From contig CAWUHX010000427.1 in NCBI GenBank assembly GCA_963922205.1, positions 121,312 through 185,311 of the forward strand: a DNA stretch of 64,000 nucleotides, read 5' to 3'. This stretch comes from Romanomermis culicivorax. Taxonomy: Eukaryota > Nematoda > Enoplea > Mermithida > Mermithidae. Position numbers and translations under genes: made by a program. Below, piece by piece: positions 55,736-64,000 of the stretch. The first letter of the stretch is position 1, and every line of letters starts with the position of its first letter. Under the pieces are notes generated by a model. The model saw only the letters and a list, made by a program, of their open reading frames with translations. It made no database searches and was not told the DNA's origin.

Positions 55736-57048
55736 ACAGTACAAATGGATCGCAACACTGGCGATAATTGGCGTTAACCCCTTTGTGTGTTATAGGGGAA
55801 AAATGGCAGAGCAACGTTTTTCAACGAGCGACGATTAGCGACAGCTAAAGGTCGAGTTCGTACGCACGTGTTGACAATTGATTTATGATGTTCAACAGGC
55901 GCGTACGACGAAAGAAGAACAAAGGGACAATGTGCAACCTATACGTTATATCGTTCGGCTGGGACGAAAGGACAGAGGTCAATGAGGAAGAGCCGAAGAA
56001 TTACCTGTTTGTTTATTTATGTTGTCATAAATTAATTCGCATGTTTTGATTATTTTTGAATGTCTTTAATAAAGATTGGCTAACAATATATACTTCATAT
56101 TACGATTTTTTGATATTTTAATGTAGTTGTTAATAAATAAAATTGTTGGGAAAAAATTACTGCATGCCTTATTATGGCATCGATTGCCATAAACACTCAT
56201 AATTTTTTTTGCAATTTTGAAAAAATTACTGCATGCCTTACTGTGGCTTCGATTGCCATAAACACTCAAAATACAAATAAAGAGAAATATACAATACACA
56301 ATGTACATAATCAAAACTCAAAAGAAATAAACTACAGAATTGTATCAATGCATCACATATATACATATGCACAGAGAAGTTGAAATGACACAATTTTTAG
56401 CTATACCGTTTTGGATAAGAGGGTTTTAAATTGATAGATTATTACTATGTTATTAATATTACAAACCATACCTGTACTTGGGGGCCCCCAACTTGGCCAA
56501 CCCTGTACCCAAAATCCTTTACCCCCCCCTCAGTTTGGAAAAAATTGAAAAAATTTGCAAAAAAGTGTATGCTTTTTGGCCTTTTTTGGGAAAAATTTCG
56601 ACTTTTTTCTGCCCCCCCCCCCCCCCCCCAACTGGTCGGAGGTCTTATGGGTATGTGTTGGAGAGATTTATTTTTCAGCGTTGTAGAATATAAAAAACCG
56701 AAAATTTTTCCGGCGCTCCGCACTGGAATAGGGAGCAAATCACACTTCATCAGTCTGATTTTAATTTATTTCCCAATGTTATGAAGCTTCATTTTCCAGC
56801 GTTTTAGAAAGTATAAATCCAAAAATTTTTCCGGCGCTCCGGGCCGGGCCAAGAACTAAATAAAATTAGATTATTCTAATCAGAGCCATAGAAATGTTAA
56901 TAACAGATAAATTCCTGAGAAATCTGTCGTTAACACGCTCCACGCGCTCCTGTAGAACACCAATATATTTGTCATGAGCTCATTTTGGCTAATATAACTA
57001 GAATTTTCTCAATTTTTTTCCTCATTTTTGCAGGTTTCTGACTCCAAA
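55736..57048. other. No gene; tandem and poly-C repeats
   Basis: A 70-bp tandem pair starts at 56151 and 56221 (ATTACTGCATGCC...CGATTGCCATAAACACTC). A C-run is at about 56612-56629. Two TTTTTCCGGCGCTCCG motifs lie near 56705 and 56830, related to the palindrome family. 56870-57050 is a repeat whose paralog is at 59610-59795. Confidence 0.5.
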
Positions 57049-57050
57049 TA

Positions 57051-59453
57051 AGGTAAAGTGGGGTAACTTTGGCCACGGGGTAACTTTGGTCAATTTCACT
57101 TGAAACATCGCCGAATTTTTTCTCTGTAAGATATGCAGATACAACTTGGCACACTAATGTCTAAGTGATCAGTGCATGTTACTGTCAAAGGAAATTGAAA
57201 TCCAAATAAAATTGAGAAATTTGTGGGTCAACAAAGTTGAAATTTTTTTTATGAAAATTTTCAAATTGAAAAAAATTTGGGTTTCACTCATCCACTGCAC
57301 TTAAAACTTTCACTAACAATTAAGTGTCTTTAGAGAGTTTCTCCTTTCTGTTTTGTATAAAAAAATAACTACCCATTTTCGAGCAAAAAAATCGGTCCAA
57401 AAGCGGGAAACTTTGGCCAGTTGGCGGGAAACTTTGGTCAGGGTGGGTAACTTTGGTCACATTATATTTTGACGGGTAACTTTGGTCAAATTAAAATTTT
57501 TAGTGCCACACATTTTTCTACTTATTATAACTTGATCTTACTTCTTGTTCAGACGAATTATTTTATCCTGTATATAATTTTCATGGATTAGGTACGTCAC
57601 AATATGGTCAGGCATTACAAAAGAAAGCCTGATGCGCGCAAATACCTGACTAATTACTCAACAGAAGATCTCGAAAAGGCCATCGAGGCCATTCGAAATG
57701 GGTCAAAAATTCGAACAGCAGCTCCTGTTCATAATATTCCACATGGAACATTACAAAACAAGTAAAGGCAAGGCATTCAGGAATGATTGGTCCTAAAACG
57801 TACCTCACAGCAGCTGAAGAATCGCTACTCGTCAAACTGGTCAAATCTGTCACTGTTGTGAGCGTGCCATTCACAAAAGATTGCCTTATCACAATAATTG
57901 ACAGTTATCTACACGAAAACAAGCCGGAACTGTTCAAGGAAAAGAAGACCGTAGGACGTGAGTGGTTTTGTTCATTCTTGAAACGTCATGGAAATGCATT
58001 ATCCGAAAGAATTCCACAAAATTTGCCAGCTGTCTGGGCAAAAGCATTGACACAATTTGTCACCAGTAAATGGTTGACTTATTCGAATCCACCGTAAAAA
58101 ATTGGCCTTGGATTTGAAACCTGAATGTATGTGGAATGTTGATGTGACCAGATTGAGCACAGATGTTGGCTGCAGCTAAGTTTTGTGTGCCAAAGGCATG
58201 GGAGACCCTCATCGAATCGTACATGATGAAGGAAAACTAGTGTTTACCATTGTTGGCTATGGTAATGCTGCCGACGATAGTATACCACTTCTAGTAGTAG
58301 TCAATGATGGCAAGAATTGTGTGACAATTGGTGCTTAGGTGGATTGGATTCGTTTCGCAATGCTGTTGGAGAGAATAGACGGATGGAAAGTAATTCACTG
58401 ATTTTTTTGTTATATCTCTTTCATACATGTAATGGAGCCCCGAGGTCTAGGGGGGTTGGGCAACTTTTTTGGGGCTGGGGGACAGTAATTCCCAAAATTT
58501 TGATTTTGGTAGGAGGGGTCTCTCAAGGGTGCCCAACTCTTGCTCAACTGAAAGAATTGAAAGAAGCGAAAAAAGCTAGAAGCACTAATGTGTGTCGCAT
58601 TTGCTATATTCAATGGGCAATTTACAAGAAAAAAGTACAAAAAAGACTGGGCATGCTGTGATTGTTTGGCTGATGATTTTGATCCCACTGGTGATTTTGA
58701 TTGTCAAGTTTGTGTTACTCATAACAATTAATCTTCCTTTAAATTTGGTTAATCTCATGTATTTTGATCTTAAAAACGCGCATTTATCATTGTTTTAGTG
58801 TACCTCATGTTTTTGTGTGTCGACCAATGTTACCCACCCATTGGTGGGTAACATTGGTCGACACGTTAATTTTTTTTCGTTAATAAATTTTGAACGATTG
58901 ATATTTTTATTTTCATTCATATTGATATTTTCATGTACCTCTTAACTTGCTGTATCTGAATAACACAATATTTTTCACGTCAGGCACTTTTTTAGGTCAA
59001 TTGACCAAAGTTACCCACCATAGGGACAGCCGGGAGTAGATTTACGAAAACTTTTTTGCTGTTGATGATATTCATCATTTTCAGCTGAAATTTTGTGACA
59101 ATAAAGGCCGATGGATATGTTACCTCATATCCAAAATTTGTTTTGTTACGTTCTATCTTTGGTGAGATATAACGATTTTACTTGTCAAAAAAGTAACTTG
59201 GACAGAAATTATAATGGCGACCAAAGTTGACCACCATGGTGGGTAACATTGGTCAAAAAGTGAGCTCTTTTCAACGATCAATGGTAGGTTAAATCTGCAT
59301 GCTACTTATGAGATGACGTGTTTAATCGATTTGTCTGACATTTTTGACATATGAGTTCCATGAAACATTTTTATGAATTCGCGATGTATAAAAAGTTATA
59401 TGTTAAAGAAGTCGAATTGACTCGATTTTGACCAAAGTTACCCCACTTAACCT
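57051..59453 (+). mobile_element. pogo-like transposon, copy B, full length
   Basis: Terminal inverted repeats of about 24 bp begin AGGTAAAGTGGGGTAAC and end GTTACCCCACTTAACCT, flanked by TA (57049-57050 and 59454-59455). The empty site, with a single TA, exists at 59790-59805 in a paralogous repeat. TAACTTTGGTCA-like words are repeated near both ends. The transposase inside is broken. Confidence 0.88.
57604..58800 (+). pseudogene. pogo-type transposase, copy B (broken)
   Basis: MVRHYKRKPDARKY opens a Psq-like helix-turn-helix. After a stop at about 57762 and a frame change, a CENP-B-like domain follows (57783-58097: EKKTVGREWFCSFLKRHGN). The DDE start is WNVDVTRLSTD near 58135, where a Val replaces the usual Glu after the Asp. 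More stops lie in the DDE part, and a remnant of the Cys-rich tail is at 58560-58730. It cannot be a working enzyme. Confidence 0.8.
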
Positions 59454-59609
59454 TACAACAAAATGCTCGGGTATGCTCCTAAAATGCATAAAAAAGCATC
59501 CGTAGCCACATTATAAACGTTTTTTAAAATGAGGAAAATTTTTGGAAAATGAGGAAAAAAATTTTGAGTCCGGTTCTCATGTGGAAAAAATCTTCGAGGA
59601 AAAAAACGG

Positions 59610-59820
59610 TGATTCTAATCGGAATCACAGGAATGTTGATAGCGGATAAATTCATGAGAACTCTACCGTTTACTTGCTTTATCCGCTCCTATAGAACACC
59701 AATATAATCTTGATGAGCTCATTTTGACAAACATAACCAGAATTTTCTCAATTTTTCCCCTCATTTTTGCAGGTTTCTGACTACAAATACAACAAAATGC
59801 TTGGGTGGGTAAGCGGTACT
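59610..59820. repeat. Paralog of 56870-57050 (empty site for pogo)
   Basis: The text GCAGGTTTCTGACTACAAATA continues directly to CAACAAAATGCTTGG, exactly where the other copy carries the pogo element. Confidence 0.8.
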
Positions 59821-59979
59821 ACTGTGCGAGGTGCACACCCACCTTATAGCGTTATGACGATAAATGTATATACAGTATATCTGTCAGAGTATCGATTTTT
59901 GTAGCAAAAAAACTAACTTGCTCATCAAACTCAAAAATAGCTAAAAAAGCTAGAAACGTGTCAAACGGCATCGACACCA

Positions 59980-60525
59980 CCTTGGGAGGCTTGGGCACGA
60001 CCACACGACCCGTGGGAGGTCAAGGGGTAAGGCGCCGCACAATTTCTTGCAAATTGCGCTGTTTCTTGGAATCTTTTCAACAATTTGATCAAAATATTGA
60101 CTACTAAATTGAGCGTTAAGTGCCACACATTGTGAGGGGCCAGGCCACATGCCCCGTGGGAGGTCAAGGCGTAGGTGCCGCACAATTTCTAGCAAATTGC
60201 GCTGTTTCTTGGAATCTTTTCAACAATTTGATCAAAATATTGACTACTAAAATGAGCGTTAAGTGCCACACATTGTGAGGGGCCAGGCCACATGCCCCGT
60301 GGGAGGTCAAGGCGCTTCATTTTTACTTATTTTTAGTTTTTTTTGTTTTTTTTATCTGTTTTTTCTCCAGTTTTTTATCGAATATTTAATTATTTTTTGT
60401 TTATTTTGTTTTTGTGGCTTATTTCACGTCAAAAAATGTTTTTTTCGTAATTTTTCAATCTGTTTTTTCGCTTTTTTGTAGTTTATTTCTACGTTTTTTA
60501 GTTTTCTGAAATTTTTTTCCGGAAA
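59980..60525 (+). repeat. Merlin left terminal inverted repeat with tandem units
   Basis: It has two units of 143 bp (60038-60180 and 60181-60323) plus a diverged partial unit to the left, then a T-rich inner part ending near TTTTTTTCCGG. It is inverted relative to 63411-64000. Confidence 0.8.
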
Positions 60526-60702
60526 AACACAACAAAACGTCATATATAAACGTGATATGATTAGTGATGTAGTAAACATGCAGTAAGTACCAATTAAAAG
60601 TTGTGGTAATGGGCTGATTTCTTTTCATGATTTTTGACAACTATGTAGACTTCAACAGTTTTTATTCAAACAACTTTCCAAACAAAAGACATGTTTTCCA
60701 AT

Positions 60703-62564
60703 TTATACTGGATAGGCTTGTCTTATAGCTTCGATCAAGCGACAAAATGGATGTTCAGGATTCAATCCTCTCCACCAAAACTCAGCCAAATGACCCGGAA
60801 GTAAAGCAAACGAAGTGCCACGATAAAGTCGCAAAATTATGGTTTTAGCTGCCCCCCAGGAACTTTCTATTCTTTGCGTATTGCAACCAGTGAGTGGGTC
60901 AACGAAAAAATGCTGATGATTGACCGTTTCATGAATATAACCGAGATTCGCTAAATTGTTGTACGCCCGCCATTCGTCACTTCTAATTGTTGTTCCTGGT
61001 GCCACGTGTTGCTGAATGAACGGTATCAATGTGGCGGCATTTCTATGTTGAACAACAAAGAACCTGCGATCCAATAAATTATTTGCGCGCTTGTGAACCA
61101 TGCCAAATACCCAAGGGCCTCTTTCACCATTTCCATAATTGCGCCTGGCTGGTCCCACCTGATTTCCACGTAGCATTCGCCCATGCATGTTGGCAGCTGG
61201 CTCACGCCGACCAGCAAAAAAACTTTCATCTATTTCAACTATTTCGTTTGGACCTCCCATTGGCGGTGCTTGATTCATGGCGTCCAATAGCAATTCACGT
61301 ATATAATGATGCCAGTCGGTGAGAGCATGGTCATTCCTCATGCCAATAAAATCTCCCAACATTTCATGACATTGCTTCGTGCCAATTTTTTTAGCCCAAA
61401 GCCAATGTATCATGAGAACTTTATCGGTCGATAATTTGACACTTGGTCGATTTATTGCGTCCATTCGAGCAAACCAAGTTCGATTACCTTGACCGCCAAA
61501 TACTGCTCCTCCTTTTTTTAATGAAATCATGGATTTGCATTTTGTACAACGGGCCATATGTGACCGTCCTGAAATTAGTAAATATTCTGATATTGTATTA
61601 GTCAGTCAAAGGCAATGCAATCTTGGTTTGGCTTGACCAAGACATTTGAATGAAATAAAGGGGCATCATGGCATACAAACAAGGTAAGAGCAACTTTCGA
61701 GTCCATAAACTTATTGGGAAATATTCCCTGTTTCTGTTTGTTCTCTTTTTTTTACATTCTCATTTTCTTCTTTAATATTCTATTTTGTTACTCAGTGAAT
61801 GAAACAGAAAGAGTGCAGTGATGCAGTCAGATGTAAGAATGGAAAAAATAAGAAACTGATAAATGTGAAAAAAACAAAGATGCATATAAAAACTGCAAAT
61901 GAAAAATACAAAAAATAAAACATGAATTGACAAAAATAAAAAAATAAAGAATGAGGGGAAAAAGTATGCAAGTAGAAAATGGACAATAATATAGATAACA
62001 AAGATATTGAACTTAGTAATATGTGAAATAAAATAAAATATTGAATAAAAAACGAAAGAAAAAATGCAATAAAAATATAGAAAAATGATTAGGTGGTGCA
62101 CAGAAAATGCAGCAGAAGAAAATATGTAAATGATAATCAGGCACGAAATCTGATGAACGGGAATTATGTTTCTTAATGCATGTAGTCTGTATAGCCAATG
62201 GACAGTCCATTATTTAGGCAATGATGGGATGGTTGAAATATTCAATAGCAAAATTAACGATGATGGAGTTTTTGGCTGCATAGTATATGTTATGCGGTTT
62301 CTTCCATGAACAGGAGTTGGCCAGATAGTCAAAAGACCACATGCATGCAAAGATTATGTAACCAAAAAAAAATTTACCTCGAATAACCGTTCTGTATAAT
62401 TCCCCATTACAATTTGGTTTGGGACACATGGGTCTGTTGCCCAGCTGACCAACTCCTGGAATATTTGGCAAAAGTCCATTGGTAATTGCGAATTCATTTG
62501 CCGATTGTTCATTTGCGCAAATTTGAGTTATTTGAAAAATATTGGGATCGGCTTGTAAGGCCAT
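60703..62564 (-). CDS. Merlin (ISXO2-like) transposase, two exons, apparently intact
   Basis: Exon 1 is 62378-62564 (ATG at 62564; donor CGAG|GTAAAT) and exon 2 is 60703-61568 (acceptor TTTCAG|GACGG). The total is 1053 nt, 350 residues. A zinc-ribbon pair is formed by CPKPNC in exon 1 and CTKC at the exon 2 start. The DDE triad is Asp in VEIDESFF, Asp in IRSDEWRAY, Glu in QRIESSWG, with no stop between. The intron (61569-62377) is A-rich on the plus strand. ISXO2 catalytic domains are the Merlin hallmark. A longer in-frame start at 62648 is possible. Confidence 0.85.
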
Positions 62565-62971
62565 TTTTTGCACGCACCACGTAAACAATGTCGTAATAAT
62601 TCCGGCGTAACAAAACGAAAACAAAGCGAAAACGAATGGAGTAAACAAAAGTCGGGGTTACTCAGTTACTCACACACTCATATGCATGTGACTACTTTAC
62701 ATTAAATATGAACCAAATATTGTATTAAAAAGACATTTTATTTTAATGTGTAGTTAATGTAATTGATGAATGTATCATAATACACATTTACATCATGGTA
62801 CAGGGCACATCAAACCGAAAATTCCAAACATTGATATTTCCTATCATGGTCAATTGACTGATAAAATTATTCAGAAAAAATAGGAAAAAAAAATTATTTC
62901 AAAAAAAAAATCCTGAAAAAATCCTGGAAAATTTATGACCTAATAGCTAAAGACGACTTTGATTATTTATT

Positions 62972-63245
62972 TCAATGAAGAAAACAAAAAATATTACAAC
63001 AAAAAATATTACAACGATTTTCAGTTTTAAAATTGAAAACAAATTTGTCGTGGTAACCAGCGTATCGGGTCAATAGTTCGATGGTTAAAAACAATAGCCA
63101 TTCACCTAAGTCGTCGTTCGATAAAAAATCGCGACTTGATATTTTCGAAAATTCCAATTCTAATAAAAAATTGTTGGCCATTGAACATTTTTCCACAATT
63201 TTTGAACGTAAAATTCGACGTTGATCCGAAGTTAGATTCGAAAAT
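62972..63245 (-). CDS. Unassigned open stretch inside the Merlin element
   Basis: Minus-strand codons from about 63230 read SDQRRILRSKIVEKCSMANN, then SRDFLSNDDLGEWLLF and TRYAGYHDKF, ending at 62972. The amino-acid texture is that of a folded exon, not noise, but no family is recognised and no good splice site is certain. It could be a second Merlin frame or captured host DNA. Confidence 0.3.
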
Positions 63246-63410
63246 TGAAATTTATTCTATCACTAGAAAAATAAATGAAATTAGAAAAAAATTTTGAAAA
63301 ACTTTCAAAAAATTTTTTTTTTAAATTCAAGAAAAGAAAAACAAAAAAAAAATAAAAACAAAAAGCAAGTGCAGCACATAAACCATAAAATTCATAACAA
63401 TCCAAAATTT

Positions 63411-64000
63411 TTCCGGAAAAAAATTTCAGAAAACTGAAAAACGTAGAAATAAACTACAAAAAAGCGAAAAAAACAGATTGAAAAATTACGAAAAAAAACA
63501 TTTTTTGACGTGAAATAAGCCACAAAAACAAAATAAACAAAAAATAATTAAATATTCGATAAAAAACTGGAGAAAAAACAGATAAAAAAACAAAAAAACT
63601 AAAAATAAGTAAAAATGAAGCGCCTTGACCTCCCGCGGGACATGTGGCCTGACCCCTCACAATGTGTGGCAGTTAACGCTCATTTTAGTAGTCAATATTT
63701 GATCAAATTGTTGAAAAGATTCCAAGAAACAGCGCAATTTGCAAGAAATTGTGCGGCACCTACGCCTTGACCTCCCACGGGGCATGTGGCCCTGGCCCCT
63801 CACAATGTGTGGCAGTTAACGCTCATTTTAGTAGTCAATATTTTGATCAAATTGTTGAAAAGATTCCAAGAAACAGCGCAATTTGCAAGAAATTGTGCGG
63901 CACCTACGCCTTGACCTCCCACGGGGCATGTGGCCTGGCCCCTCACAATGTGTGGCACTTAACGCTCAGTTTAGTAGTCAATATTTTGATCAAATTGTTG
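63411..64000 (-). repeat. Merlin right terminal inverted repeat, incomplete
   Basis: It starts inside with CCGGAAAAAAATTTCAG and runs outward through at least two full 144-bp units and the start of a third. It continues past the window edge. Confidence 0.8.

Larger units (their letters stand above)
59980..64000 (-). mobile_element. Merlin DNA transposon, right end outside the window
   Basis: Long inverted repeats (left about 59980-60525, right 63411 to beyond 64000) flank a spliced ISXO2-type transposase. The terminal repeats contain 143/144-bp tandem units, so each end is an array. The left outer boundary is not sharp, and no target duplication can be read because the right edge is missing. 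Confidence 0.8.

Noticed and set aside
1-64000. CRISPR array, bacterial operon or prophage
   Set aside because: The spliced genes, TE families and absence of compact operons are eukaryotic. Tandem repeats are too few and too long for CRISPR.

Overview
The window is AT-rich, intron-containing DNA from an animal nuclear genome. It holds one recognisable housekeeping gene and otherwise layered transposable elements. The element mix (Ty3/gypsy LTR elements, L1/Tx1-like and jockey/CR1-like LINEs, hAT, pogo and Merlin DNA transposons, MITEs, a tRNA-headed repeat) fits an invertebrate metazoan. Degenerate GCCTAA/TTAGGC hexamer runs at about 34950 and 50890 hint at a nematode, but this is weak and I do not name a species.

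Layout. 1-1236: decayed integrase end of one gypsy element. 1363-6143: LTR-like sequence split by a dead LINE (2184-5353, minus strand) that is flanked by 789/790-bp direct repeats. 7404-7843: two copies of a tRNA-headed repeat. 9841-28642 (minus): a complete 13-exon valyl-tRNA synthetase gene, 3027 coding bases and 1008 residues by my splicing, whose introns carry MITEs and palindrome-bearing repeats. 29834-31998: a composite hAT element with a perfect 8-bp target duplication that has swallowed a pogo fragment. A related inverted segment lies at 53885-55735. 35221-50129: a 14.9-kb gypsy element with 99% identical LTRs. 50881-51928: a truncated LINE. 51952-55735: a degenerate pogo element with a hAT derivative and a larger hAT piece inside or next to it. 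57051-59453: a full-length but broken pogo element with a matching empty site nearby. 59980-64000: most of a Merlin element with a spliced, apparently intact transposase and long terminal inverted repeats; its right end is outside the window.

The most unusual object is the gypsy element at 35221-50129. Between integrase and the 3' LTR, where other gypsy elements may carry env, it has a spliced gene of about 1390 codons. That gene starts with a DEDDy-type 3'-5' exonuclease domain (RNase D/WRN-like) and ends with an RGG-rich tail. Gag and pol are open, while the cargo gene carries one frameshift, four in-frame stops and an intronic hAT insertion. With LTRs this similar, the cargo was probably already broken, or is recoded, in a parent element that could still move. 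Precedent for DEDDy exonucleases in retroelements exists in rotifer Athena/Terminon elements, from memory; I cannot test any relationship here.

Genes and elements interact mainly by nesting. hAT elements lie in the gypsy intron and in pogo, pogo lies in an older repeat, and MITEs lie in valyl-tRNA synthetase introns. Several insertions can be proved from target duplications and paralogous empty sites inside the window. All splice sites and counts were read by eye.
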